Shown piece by piece: positions 1-11,324 of a stretch of 64,000 nt of DNA. Under the pieces are notes generated by a model. It was given only the letters and a program-made list of their open reading frames with translations, was not told the origin of the DNA and ran no database searches. Position numbers and translations under genes: made by a program. Source of the DNA: Albifimbria verrucaria (taxonomy: Eukaryota > Ascomycota > Sordariomycetes > Hypocreales > Stachybotryaceae); contig JAHREC010000049.1 of the NCBI GenBank assembly GCA_020081605.1, positions 372,001 to 436,000 on the forward strand, read 5' to 3'. The first letter of the stretch is position 1; each line of letters opens with the position of its first letter.

Positions 1-2045
1 AAACTCTGCTCCGCCGTCGAGGTTGCCGTGATAAGAATTATGAATGACAGACATTTTCAGTGATTGATTAGTTTGCTGCTGATAACAGTGCAAATTATAG
101 CAAATTTGTGTTTTTTTGCGTGTGATTTGGGTGCGTGGTTGTTCTTCTGGCCCTGGAGAGGTGACGGCTAGAAGATGACTTTATATATACGACGCTGTGG
201 CAGAGTCAATTCCAAGTATGCCGTTAATTTGTCTTCCCGTTCGCCTCAGCAGACTTGCCTGGCGCCTGTTGTTTCTCTTTGGCCAAGATTGCCAAGCCGG
301 CTCTGAGCTGGCATGTTTCATGGCGGAGCAGGCTGTGTCCGACAATGCCATAGCGAACCGCGCTTGGAATATGATTGATCAAATGTAGTTCCGGTCATCC
401 GACTTGGCTAGACATGTGGCCTTGGCCGTATGAATGGTTATTTGGCCACTTCTCTACGTTTTCGACGTTAAATACGGTCGGTGGTGAGGACTTCAGTGGA
501 TCGAAGGAGGGGCCATGCAAGTGAGGGGCATTGTCTTAGCAGAAGATGGAGAGAAAGCCCATATGACTGTTCTGAGATCGATCAATTCCGGACTTGGCAC
601 TAACTGCGATCTTGAAGCAATTTGAGATCCTGCTAGGGGCACTGAATTAGCGGTAAGAGAGTTCGTACTTTGCCCAGGGTGTTTATTCACTAGAGAGGTA
701 GAGTCAGTCAACATTTAGCAAGCCAATGAGTCGTGTTTGGAATGGCTACAAGACCGGATCTATGGTTATTAAGCTCTTTCGATACCTAAGATGTGCCTTT
801 TATCCTGTCACTCTACTCTGACCATGAGACTAGAGTCAGGGTCAGAATGATTCATAACGGAAGATACAGTCCATGCTCTGACTTATACTTGAAGTCACTA
901 GAAAACTGTGTTACAGGCTAAGGATGATAAAAGGAAGACACATCCACTGGAAAACAAATATTAGGTTATTGTGGCTTCATAGAACCAAAATGAATTACTT
1001 TTGTTCATGTTTAAAGGTGCCACGATCAATGTTAGAAGAGGCACATGTGGCTTTTGGTCACCACCATCTCAACCTGCAGAGAACTTTTCAACCGAACCGA
1101 GTATTTAATCATGAGATGAAGCAAATGAAATATAGCAACACAAGCCAACAAGCAAATACTCTACAAAGTGATTCTGCTGCGCAAGTTGACGTTATGCTTT
1201 CACAGATTATCGGGTGTATCTGATGGGACCAGATGTGACGAGGCAGCGGTTAAAGTTTCCAAAGGCAGATTATGACCGTTATTGGGCTATGCATTAATTT
1301 CAGGCGACGGCAGAATCGTCCTTTCCCATTGCTTTGGCCGTTGGCCTCGCATTGGGACTATCCCACGATGCGGGGACTACCCACGTAACTAAATCATGAA
1401 TTGTCTCTTCTGGCTTCTTGAACACTTTAGAATGTTTGCATTGCCCAATTGATGAAATTCATTGGGAGAAATCATAATTCTATGCAAGCAGAGATCATCA
1501 GAGTGGACAACTTTAACTGTCTAGGACTTAAGTACACCGACACTGTGCCTCGTCGTGAACTAAACGAAGAAAAGTTTCTAGAGGTGATTGCACGTAGCAT
1601 CGTAATCCCAATTTTATCAAATTTTTCAATCCGGCAAGTTGTAGCAGATATTGCGCGTCTGGTATTGCTGGTATGGAATCGTGGTACAAAAGGCTGCCAC
1701 AACGGTAAAAGATATCATAATGGGTGTAGCCATTCATACTTGGGTTGCAGGAGTATTCAAATGCATTAACTGGGTTGACGACTGATCCTGACTCCTCTCG
1801 TGTGCACGAAATTTTATGTACTGAATGCATTGAGGTGGATTTGTCCTTCGACGATCAACTCTTGGGCATGGTTGTATATGTCAGGAGCTTAAGTTGGCGT
1901 TGCACGACCTCTATAGCTGGTGTCTATCAATTTCTAAACATTTTCTTGTTGGGAACTATATAGCATTCTATTCAACAGCTTGCGGGAAAGAAATCTTCTG
2001 TTAAAACATAATAAAACGCTCTTATTGCTCATGATTTTGTGCTTC
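1..2045. other. Gene-free stretch, left edge
   Basis: No reading frame here resembles a family I recognise. Open frames of about 60-106 codons occur on both strands (for example 924-1223 and 1449-1769), but they are short, overlap each other and show no domain, intron or frame-repair logic. AT-rich tracts are scattered through it. It probably holds the 3' flank of the membrane-protein gene on the minus strand and anonymous intergenic DNA. Nothing else is visible. Confidence 0.5.
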
Positions 2046-3111
2046 TCAAGCTGACGCGGCTCTGGTATCGTTGTTCTTGTCCTGTATCCACATCTGCTTC
2101 TCGATCCTCAGACATCTTTGACCCCATTTAATCGTAGCAAATGCACCAATGCCTCCCCATATAGACGGTACGACCCATCCTAGAGTGTATGCAACTTCTT
2201 CCTGGATAGTCCATGCCAACGCAATCAACACGACACTGACAAGGAGACCAGTAGTGGACCAAGCCCACAACATCTGCACCAGCATACGCCTGAACCGCGG
2301 AGAGGCGTTGAATCTTGCTAATGCGGCTTCCCGGTATGCTTTTCCGCCCCCACCGTCGCAGGCAGTAATGTCTTCCATGATACAGAACGTGAGGGTGGTG
2401 TGACTTCGCCAACGACGTGAGAACTGAGACGATGCCATCGCAAGCGCCAGCCAAAATGATAAGCTATCCCAGTCCACATCATGTACAAAACCACCATGAT
2501 AATACCCACGGGCATAATAATGCTTAGTCCACGGATCATTGGTGGGTCAGGAATACTGAAGCCAATCATGAGGGCCGTCATGACAAAGTAGGGGTTACCG
2601 AGAATGAGATGCGTGCTGTCGAAGTGCCATCGCTTTCCGCCTTTGAGCGGTCGGTACTCATCGGTCTTCCAGGCAAGTCGCAAGCCTCGAAGGCCATATT
2701 CGCCTCCCGAGATGAAGCCAAACATGGCGGTGATAATGGCAAACATGGCGCCAGGTCGCATGTCGGTAAGTCTTGAGATGGTGAAATAGAAAACTATTGG
2801 TATCAAAGTACACTCCATGAATATGAGAAACCAAAAGGCTGCGATGGTGAGCTTATGCTCCCGTAGGTTATATGGTAGTGGCGGGGGCCATCAGAGCTCT
2901 CTGAAGCCAACGGGGGCTGAGAGACCGGTAATGACTTGTCTGTTGGTGCATCAGGGACTGATTGCGAAACCGATGAGGGTTGTGAAGGGCTAGCAGAGAT
3001 TGCTTTTTCTGCCTCGGTTAGCCCAGGGTAAGCTGGAAGGTTTGATTTAGACACTGGAGGTCCAGGGATGGCAGCATTGTCGGCATGGCCCGGTTGAGAA
3101 GGCAAGGACAT
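2046..3111 (-). CDS. Multispan integral membrane protein of unknown function
   Basis: I recognise this as a fungal-type polytopic membrane protein but know no function for it. The start is the ATG at 3111. The first ~70 residues are Ser/Pro/Gln-rich and probably cytosolic. The segment LPYNLREHKLTIAAFWFLI then begins about six hydrophobic helices, followed by a conserved cytosolic loop MEDITACDGGGGKAYREA and a last pair of helices ending near WGGIGAFATIKWGQR. Two single-base deletions break the frame: at the G run 2883-2887 (plus strand) just before LPYNL, and near 2393-2395 just before the MEDIT loop. Adding one base at each restores one continuous protein of about 355 residues. It lies at the edge of the putative sterol cluster, so a transport or organising role is possible but unsupported. 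Pseudogene status cannot be excluded from sequence alone. Confidence 0.7.
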
Positions 3112-4203
3112 TTCAGTCTTGCTTTTACACTGAGCTCGTTGGGAGAGTCGAGGTTTCACAATCAGTCACCAGTCGATTCGTCCGGGCGCAGATCTGGACT
3201 TAATCATGCGCGACTAGGGGTGATACGTTGAAAAAAGTTCCGGAGAGGCCACAGCTAAATTCGATGCGATGTAGCAGCGTATAGTAAATTAGCAAAATCC
3301 AGGAACAAGGACTACGAAACGGAGGCAATCTTCTTAAGCTACATGGTCGGATAAGCATTGAATCATGACTTGCAACTCGTGGAGGGATGCATTGTCTCGG
3401 CGGTGGCGGATAGCCCATTGAGCAAGGCAACACTTGACTTGGCTTTACTTGGCACGACGTCGTTCCGTCTATAAAAGGGAGAGTGACGTCTTTCGTAAGC
3501 GCATAACTTAAAGCTTTGCCCATTTTATCCTAGCGGGGCGTTCTGTTTCAGTGGAAGATCATCATGATCCTTCGGGGATTGACGGGCTGCTGGTCATAAT
3601 CGTACCCTCTTATGCATGCCAAGGCTCTATGAGAGGGCTGTGTACAAACAAGCCTTGGAGCTTAATTGCATAAACCAACGAATTGGCATTAGGAAGATCT
3701 AACATGTTTGCTTAAAGGGTTAACATGATACCACCAATTCACCAGAGAGACGTAAGCATGTTGATCCTCGCACACAGTTATGAGGCATACAGTTGCATCA
3801 ATCCGGCAAGGGGCTTTGTGTCTCGGAAAGTGGAGTGATTTAAATAATAATGAATAGACTAGAAGCTCTTGGGTTCCCGTGTAATCATGTGTGCGCCACT
3901 GGGCTTGGCCAATTTAGGAGCATCCCCAGACATTGAACAGATGTCATAAGTCAGCGTGGCAATGCAGTGCCTTTTGTCTTTTTAAACCATGACATTATTC
4001 GTATTTGAAACAGAAGCTTGCCCTGCGTCACAACCAAGGAGCGCAATCATCAAATCCACACATAACATAAATTTGGGCTTTAATCATTTGTAGCCAAGTT
4101 ATGAACCATCATAAGATAGCTTCTATGCTCATGCCGGGTTTTGAATACTTGAAATGGTAACTTTTTGCGATGTGTGTTAACTTGAGGGTTGTACTAGCCA
4201 GCG
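3112..4203. other. Intergenic region, about 1.1 kb
   Basis: No gene is recognised. It should contain the promoter of the minus-strand membrane-protein gene; a TATA-like stretch (minus-strand TTTTATAG, around 3470-3480) lies about 360 bp upstream of that start. The rest is AT-rich with no recognisable RNA gene or repeat. Confidence 0.4.
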
Positions 4204-5312
4204 TCAAAGTTCCAACACTAAATGATCTTCTCCTCTGATATGCCTCCACCGATTTGTTACCTCAATCACATTGGCGCAGTCTTCGAGCAGGAAACCCCAT
4301 TTCTCTAGGAAGCCCTCACTTATCTCCCACCCCAGCATGCTCCATGGCTCCCCCATACTAGGCATCCACGGCGCTTCACATCATCGAACCCCTCGTACAA
4401 GCCTTGACCAAGGTCGTAGCAAAAGTCGTAGCTATCAAAATTCCCCATGTTAACTATCAAATTATCTCGCATTTTTGGGAAAGGAATGGCATCTATCCAG
4501 AAAGGATGAGCTGTACGCTTTTGCAACGACGTAGGCTGCAAATCAAGCGGGATCATGTCAGGAGTGACGACACCGAATGTAGGTATCTGAAGAGAAAGCG
4601 CACATGCCACTGGGAGGTTATCTAGCATCGATAGTATGGACATGTTGAAGAGTAAGGCTCGCAGCACATTGTATTGCACCAACGTGATGAGGCAATGATC
4701 CGCCGATAGCGGGAATACCACGGCCGGTAGTGGCCCATTAGGGGCAAGCGTTGCATAAGGCAACACTGGCGGTATGAGCTTGTATTTCTGGCCGAGCAAT
4801 CTCGTTTTATAACCGCCTTCATGTATGGGGGCCTCGTGCTGATAAGAGTCCTGGGCGTTAATCCTTGTAGAAGCAGAGGCCGTCGTAACATCTCTGCGTG
4901 TGTGCTGATCCGTAATTACCAGCATACCATAGCCCTTCCATAGGACGTCCTCTGTTGAATTTGTCAACACTCGGTGGCTGGCAGCACGTCTTCTTAAGCC
5001 TATTTGAATCCAGTAAGTACATTAAACAGGCTGGTATTGTTGAGATGCTATCTTTGCGAAATCAGCATCCCAGGCTGGAAACATAGACTTACGCCAAGCT
5101 TTCTGTCGTTCACGATTTTGCCATCTCCGTCTCTCGGTAGGGTTTCCAATAATAATCTAATCTTAATCAGTCTTATTCTACGTATAGCCGAGGGCCTGCC
5201 TCAATTCTAGGCAGTCTAAGATTGGCCACGGTCTTACCTGGTTCGGAGAAATTTGTGGCAGGCTAGGACAATCATTTGCTGGCACAACTCCGGTTTTTTT
5301 CGAGAGTGTCAT
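4204..5312 (-). CDS. bZIP-like regulator with C-terminal DUF3425 domain
   Basis: Probable nuclear transcription factor. Exons are 5312-5238, 5156-5093 and 4999-4204; both introns have GTAAG donors and AG acceptors. Exons 2 and 3 join to give a basic stretch NPTERRRWQNRERQKAWR followed by LRRRAASHR, which looks like the basic region of a fungal bZIP. The C-terminal ~200 residues match DUF3425, including IPPVLPYATLAPNGPLPAV and GLYEGFDDVKRRG. A single missing base in the C run at 4350-4354 (plus strand) shifts the frame just after VKRRGCLVWG; with it the protein continues through SEGFLEKWGFLL to a stop at 4204. Such factors often sit inside secondary-metabolite clusters, and this one is next to sterol-modifying genes, so it is the best candidate for a pathway regulator. 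A leucine zipper is not obvious. Confidence 0.82.
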
Positions 5313-5900
5313 GTTAATACCTTATCTCGAGCAGTTGGTAATGACAGAGAGATCATCGAAGAATGCAAGTATTGTGCGGTTTAGCAAGGAGAGACCGAGC
5401 TTGCTGAAAAGAACTGTCAGGCGTAAGCAACAACCTGGATGCTTATGTGATCCGACCCTGGGACGAAAGAATCAAGAGCTAATGCATCAGCGTTACGTGC
5501 TAATGCTGTTTCGGAAGGAGGGACACACCATTTCATTTTGTGACGGGGATGTGAAGAGTATCATCCAAAGTTGCTTTCAAAGCCCTTGTCTAGTCTACCA
5601 AGTGTGTTCATGGCCTATACACGCGGACGTTACGCGCTACATCAACTTTTGGTCAACAGGAATACGTCCAGGCAATACCTCGTCAGACTGCAACAAATCC
5701 TAAAGATTACTATTTGTAAGCGTAGAGTTGCCAGAGAGCAAGGCTATATCGATCGGGTAGAAAGTTCTATAAGAAGCCTGAATGAGCCAACTTTGTGAGT
5801 TGAAACTCCAGGGAGTAAATCAATACGAAACATTGAGCTGTGGCTCGATACTAATTATTTTAACATTTTTAAGAAGAAAAATCTTGAAAGGAAGAGGGAG
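5313..5900. promoter_or_regulatory. Divergent intergenic region between bZIP and NmrA-like genes
   Basis: These 588 bp separate the minus-strand bZIP gene from the plus-strand NmrA-like gene and must contain both promoters. A frame of 130 codons (5311-5703, plus) has no recognisable domain and starts opposite the bZIP start codon, so I do not call it. No defined operator was identified. Confidence 0.4.
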
Positions 5901-6782
5901 ATGTCTCTCCGAAAACCTACTATTGCCTGCTTTGGTGCGACTGGCGGATGTGTGGGAGCCTCCTTAGCAAGTGCTCTAAGGAAAGCCATTACTGCTCTGC
6001 TCGTCTGTCTTCTCACTCAATTTTAATAACAAACAACTGTTGTCTAATATTGGTTTCTAGTGGTACGAAGCCCCGATAAGTTGCGCCAGTCCCTTACCAT
6101 CGAGCACAACATATCCTCTTCCATTATCGATCAATACCTGAAGATATACCAAGGCGATGTTAAGAATCTTGCCGATGTGGCTCGGGTGCTTGTCAATCCG
6201 AATGATGAAAGTTTGCTCGTGGATGTGATTCTTAGCGGTGTTGGCAGTTACCCGACTTTTCAGTGGAGTATCATGCGTCCTTTTCCTTTGAGGGATCCTA
6301 CAATCTGTCAAACAGCCATTGAAGTCATTTATGCGGCAATTTCCAAACTTTCGTCGGCTCAAGAAAGGCCAATTACCAATACCAGCACTGGAGGAAAACC
6401 GCTACTTGTCGTAATCAGCACAGCTGGTTGTGGGAGACGGCGAGGTATTCCACTGTCCATCTACTTACCATATCACTACCTGCTCGGAAGCCCGCTAGCG
6501 GACAAAATTGAAATGGAAAAGGTAGTAATCACAGGGAAAGGGAAATATGTGCGAGATTTTGTTGTTATGCGACCGCCATTCCTAACGAATGGTGAAGCAA
6601 GAGGTGAAGGCAGCCTCAGGGTAGGTTGGGAATGGGGCCTCGATGGAGGCGATGGTAGCGTTAAGGAACCTGGGCCTCAAATTGGATACACTGTCAGCCG
6701 CAAGGACATAGGGAGTTGGGTTTTTGAGAAGGTGATTGTGCAGGGAGCGTGGGATGGGAAGTGTATATATTTGACATATTGA
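5901..6782 (+). CDS. NmrA-like NAD(P)-binding Rossmann protein
   Basis: Atypical short-chain dehydrogenase/NmrA-like protein, probably cytosolic; it may be a redox enzyme or an NAD(P)-sensing regulator. The N-terminus CFGATGGCVGASLASAL carries the glycine-rich dinucleotide-binding motif GxxGxxG. The C-terminus WVFEKVIVQGAWDGKCIYLTY is typical of these fungal proteins. An intron runs about 6003-6060, with a weak donor (GTCTGT) and a good pyrimidine-rich acceptor. The frame just before the intron needs one extra base near the CC at 5986-5987, which gives the expected YCSALVRSPDKL junction across the splice site. No catalytic Tyr-x3-Lys is evident. It is divergent from the bZIP gene and 191 bp upstream of the DUF4267 gene on the same strand. 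About 275 residues, normal for the family. Confidence 0.78.
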
Positions 6783-6973
6783 GTGAAGCCCTGACTCTTC
6801 GTGAAATCTTACTACCCTATAGACAAAGAAGGTCTTCTGATGTGTGGGGTGGCCGTGATTATGCTGCCCCTTTGCTTACTCGCAATTCGCTCTATCTCGG
6901 TGCTTCGTTCTCAGGCATTCTCCATACCAAGAGAAGTCGACTTGTCTTAATCAGCCTTGTGCATTCCTTACAA

Positions 6974-7372
6974 ATGGCGTCACATTCGCCCATTCCGGCA
7001 TACATCCTCGGCGCGGCTTGTTGCAGTCGTGGCATCATGGCCTTGTTCGCGCCCAGGACGGAGTACGGTCATGTCGGACTCCCTCTCGAGGCTCCTCCCG
7101 GGGCAAAAGACAGCCTGAGCTCTGGCCATACATCGCCTCTCATGTACTTCAAAGGAATTCGGGAGGTATCATACGGGACGATCCTGCTGGCGCTGCAAAG
7201 CCAAGGCCAGGAGGACGCGCTTACTACGGTCGCGGCAGTGTTGTCGCTCGTGAGATTTGCAGACGGATCAGTGGTTTGGCTCCAGGGAGGAGCTGGCTTG
7301 AGACATCGGGCATGGGGACATTGGATCACCGGTATTGGTTTCGCAATATGGACGATTTGGAGGTTGGCGTAG
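6974..7372 (+). CDS. DUF4267 small membrane protein
   Basis: An intact, intronless 132-residue protein and one of the few genes here without a frameshift. It starts at the ATG 6974 (MASHSPIPAYILGAACCSRG). Core features are a central SPLMYFKGIREVSYGTILLAL segment, then FADGSVVWLQGG and a final GHWITGIGFAIWTIWRLA. Together they give about four hydrophobic helices, as expected of the DUF4267 family. The biochemical function is unknown to me. It follows the NmrA-like gene on the same strand and is tail-to-tail with the delta24-sterol reductase-like gene, so it may belong to the same cluster, but no direct role can be read from the sequence. Confidence 0.8.
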   Translation: MASHSPIPAYILGAACCSRGIMALFAPRTEYGHVGLPLEAPPGAKDSLSSGHTSPLMYFKGIREVSYGTILLALQSQGQEDALTTVAAVLSLVRFADGSVVWLQGGAGLRHRAWGHWITGIGFAIWTIWRLA

Positions 7373-7515
7373 CCTGGGCTTCGTAATTTACACGCCGCAG
7401 TGAGCATGGGCAATAGTAACACATATCTTGCGCGTCAAATAATTCAACTAGATACTTGCTATTTTCTTTCCAAGTTCCCTTAGAAATAAATGGCGTTTGC
7501 CTCCCCGCAGTTAAA

Positions 7516-9061
7516 TCAATTGTCCAATTTATACCGCCACTTCGCCTGGCGATGAAGACCAATATCTCCAGATAATGTAGCCAAGACCATACCATATAAG
7601 CCGCCAATGGGCCAAGTACTCAGCCAAGATATGTCCCATCGCCTTTGCATTTGTAGCTTTGCTTTTATGTCATACTTGACTTTGTCATATACGGTTGGCA
7701 AACTGGACGCCTGGTATTTTCTCTCAGTGCTTGATACCAAGAACGACCATATTGACCCCAAAACTCATTTTCGGTGTAGAACGTCTGCGCGTACAGCCAT
7801 TTTCGTCCCCCATTTCTGACAGCTTGTGCTCTAATGCCCGGTTTTTGGAGACGAACTCTTTGTAGTCTGGAGGGCCCCAGCCCCAGACACCGATATTAAC
7901 CATTGGCTGTGAGATTTTGGTTACATGCAAGTTGTTCACCTTCCCTGGTTCTTCTTTTGCTTCGGCGCCAAAATCAGTGACAGGATGAAAGGTTGGCATT
8001 GAGCATGCCTTCAAGGGGCATAACCAAAGTGGCCAAATTCCCAGCTCCGAGTCGACCCAATTTATGAAAGGTTCGGCTGTCTCGTAGGGCAAGGCTAGAT
8101 CTTGAACGACAAATTGAGATGAAACACCACTGGCATGAAGCGCATGGTATAGTGTTCGGGTATGAGAGTAATCATCGAGAAGCCAACGGAAGAATTTGTT
8201 AAATGGGATGACTTTGAAGTAGGTATAGCCTTGGCGCCCAACCCAAAACCCAGCTCTGTCATAGCGAAAAAGATATTCATACAGCGGAATGTATTCCACA
8301 ACTGTGGAAGAATGCTCGAGACTTTTCGTAGCGTGTTGAACATGCAAGTAGAACCACGGATCACTTGCATGACTGAATGTTTGAACTTTGCTCTCCGAGG
8401 GTCTCTCATCGACCAACTCGCCGGTGATAATGACGCTATGAGCCTGGGAAAAACGATGCCGTCAATGTAGTCAATGCTGGGGTCTTTGGTATACTCTTGA
8501 ATTCCCTGATCGCGTCCGCTGGGCTTTCGAGTTTGCGATATGTTGTTTTGACAAAGCGTCTAGCTTCAACAAGACGGAGTTCCATGACTGTGACAATTCC
8601 AAGTGTTCCTGCAGCACCAGCAGCTCCATGGAAAAGTTCTTCGTGTTTTTCACGGGACGCCGTGACTATATTGCCGATACCCAACACCATTTCCACGAAG
8701 TTAACTGTATCGCTGAAGAAGCCGTGACGGAATGAGCTGCTTTCCCCGGATGTTCCTGAGAAACCACCTCCCACGGTAATGCCAAGAAATTCCATGACAA
8801 CTGGGGTACAAGACCGTGGACTGAAGTCGCTTCTACCAGTCGGTCCATTGGCACATTGGGCTCGACTAGAGCAACACGACGTTCCACATCAATGGAAAGA
8901 ACGTGACATAACGAGCTAATATCGATAATGTTCTCTGTTCGTCCATGACGTGGGCGCGTGCTATTTGAGGAGCCATGAAACACCCGGAAAGGGACATCAA
9001 GTTCAGAATATCTTTGAACTGCAGCCGCAATTTCTTCAACTTGGTGATGATGTTGATCCAT
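7516..9061 (-). CDS. DHCR24-like FAD-dependent delta24-sterol reductase
   Basis: Flavoprotein of the DHCR24 (24-dehydrocholesterol reductase) type, which reduces the C24-C25 double bond of sterol side chains. The N-terminal third is a PCMH-type FAD domain: FRVFHGSSNSTRPRHGR, then LVEPNVPMDRLVEAT, then ITVGGGFSGTSGESSSFRHG. The C-terminal part shows family segments HASDPWFYLHVQ, EYLFRYDRAGFWVGR and GIWPLWLCPL. The start is the ATG at 9061; the protein is about 510 residues, near normal length, but without the N-terminal membrane anchor of animal DHCR24. Five single-base deletions interrupt the frame, at about 8803-8806, 8504-8506, 8449-8453, 7807-7811 and 7717-7720 (plus strand), all in or next to base runs. 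Ascomycetes making ergosterol do not normally need this step, so its pairing with the DHCR7-like gene next door is notable. Substrate is inferred, not shown. Confidence 0.85.
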
Positions 9062-9753
9062 GATGTTTATAGCACCTAATTTTGTATAATCTCAGAGTGA
9101 AAGAGGAGGAATTCGAACCATGCTGGGCCAGCAATAAATTGGACATGCTATTGACATAATGTGTTTTCTGCTAGCCTTGCCCTCAGCGCTTTATCTAGAA
9201 ATGCAGAAGGCTACCTATCTAACCTCTACTAATTCGTCGGCCAGGTTGTTTCTTGCAAGTGTAGATGAGCACGACTCGGAAGGGGACCAACCGACGATCA
9301 ATTTCCTGTTACAGAATATCTCTGCGCTTCCTGCAGCAATCAATTCATCAAACTTGTCTCGGGCAATGCCACACAACCTTGTCTACAGGATCTGGGCGTA
9401 ACACGAGGTATACACAAAAGAAACCATAAGTCACATTGCGGCTGATGATGTGTGATTACTACCCAGTATTTCTCAGTAGCTTTGCAAGTTATTGCTCGAT
9501 CAACAGGGGACCCTTGTTTAGTATCAGCCCCGGGAATGTATCCATGAGTTTCCGGGATCTCAAGCTAACTTGCTATCGATCTACATTCCCAGATGCGCAT
9601 CCTACAGGGCCCAAGGCATGTGTGACCGTTGGCTTGGCTGCGCTTGATACAAAGGTCCCCACGGCCTTTCTCCCATGAGACAATGTATGGGCCAAATACT
9701 GTAAAGCTCAGCTCAATCCCTGCACCAGTGTGTGAGATCGCCCGAATATTCGC

Positions 9754-11324
9754 TCACCATAGCCCCGGAACAAACCGCCAAGGCACCCGCTGGCAATACT
9801 CCGTCCACGCGACACCGTATTTCACCTGACACCGCTTCTCATCTCGCATGCATCGATGAACTAAGATCAACGTCATCCAAATCGCATATACCCACACCAC
9901 CGCCTTGGTGCTACCCACCAATGCACAGGAGCTGTAGCTGAGAAGCAAGTCTCCTACATAATTTGCATGTCGTGACCAGCCCCACCATCCACTACATAGT
10001 AGCAGGCTTTGGTGCTCTTTTCCATCCGAGGTCCTATAGGTGGCCGTGATGTATTCGGCAGGCTTACCCCAGATCAGGCATTGACCCCTAAGCGGCGCAC
10101 CTTGTCCTTCTGGTTGTTGACAGAGCGGAACAGGGCATAGCCTGCTATGCCAATGGCGAATGTGACAGCGAGGTAGGTGTTTGACGGTGATGATGGGTAT
10201 AATCCAAGATATTGGCCTTGAATTGTATACGTCGTAGGTAGAAAGCAGAAGCACCCCCAGGCGAGGTAGAAGCCGTAGTGATCGTGAGCAATGTCAATAG
10301 TGCGCAAGTACCACGACTCATTGACGAAGAAGTCTACCACATAAAGAGTCTGAAGAATCGTGACAAGTATCAGAGACGGCTCTATATACTGTTGCGTCTG
10401 ATACTGGTATGCCATATTGGAGATGTCGCTAGAAAGTTAGTGCGTTGTGTCACTGTGCAGAGCCATGTATGGTGTTGGAAGATGCTTACATGAGGGTCCA
10501 AGCAATCATCCCTGGTCGTCCATTGCTAAATAGTTTTAAATCGAAACTGTTACCCAGCCGAGGGTTTAGCTCGATTCCCATATAAAAATCGTAGATGGAA
10601 GAGCCTAGGAATAAATGTCAGTCAGCCATTCCGAGTGCCCCTTGCTAGACTGTTTACCCACCACTAAATTTGCGGTCCTCTGGGTGAGTAGGCATTAGGT
10701 ATGCTTTGACAAATGCAAGCGCTGAAATCAGCAAACCTGCAATATTCATTGCGGCAATCAGACTGCTCCAATTGCGAGGAATGAACCCAGGGTCCAATAG
10801 TCCCAGCCCGCACAGCACACCGTAAACAACGTGCGTGGTAGCCCATGCGGCAAGGCCGTTCATGCGATACTTGAGGAGGTGTCCGGCCGGAGTGTACTGT
10901 CCGGTCTGTGTCTCACCGGGGAGATAGAGAAAAGCAAAGCCTGTAGACCTACCCAACACGCTACAGCAGATACACCCTTGACTGTAATCTGCGGCCCATA
11001 CCTGATGCAGATTGACAAGAACCCCTCGTTCGCAACAGCCACTGCAAACGCGGAAAAAGATCCGGCAAAAGTGGTGAGGGTGATGAACACGCATATGGAT
11101 GTAAGTGGTGCCAAAACCACGGGTGCCGAGGCAATCAAAGAACCAAGCCAGGATCTCCCGACACCTGTTCGACCCCAAATTTTGCCGTTTGTCAATGAGG
11201 TTGAGTGGCTTGCCAGAATATTGGGGACTTTGTCTTCGTGCTGCCGCGGGAATCTAGAAACGACATTGCCTCGTGTTGGGCTCGGCTCGCTGGCTGTGCC
11301 GCGAGTCGTAATCAGGTCGCCCAT
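9754..11324 (-). CDS. DHCR7-like delta7-sterol reductase (ERG4/ERG24 family)
   Basis: Polytopic ER-type sterol reductase that should reduce the C7-C8 double bond of a sterol using NADPH. Exons are about 11324-10662, 10604-10490 and 10428-9754. Conserved blocks include [52 protein letters not shown], the family signature [18 protein letters not shown], and the C-terminal [11 protein letters not shown] with [10 protein letters not shown]. Their order and spacing fit DHCR7 better than ERG24 (delta14) or ERG4 (delta24(28)). One base is missing at the A run 10930-10933 and one at the C run 10085-10088 (plus strand). The N-terminal ~100 residues before the first helices are poorly conserved, and ATG 11324 is chosen over an in-frame alternative at 11441. 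It lies 692 bp upstream of the delta24-reductase gene in the same orientation. Confidence 0.87.

Noticed and set aside
924..1769. Two open frames of ~100 codons on the plus strand
   Set aside because: No family resemblance, overlapping open frames on the other strand, no supporting introns or neighbours.
5311..5703. 130-codon plus-strand frame beside the bZIP start
   Set aside because: No domain; begins opposite the bZIP start codon and covers the intergenic promoter region.
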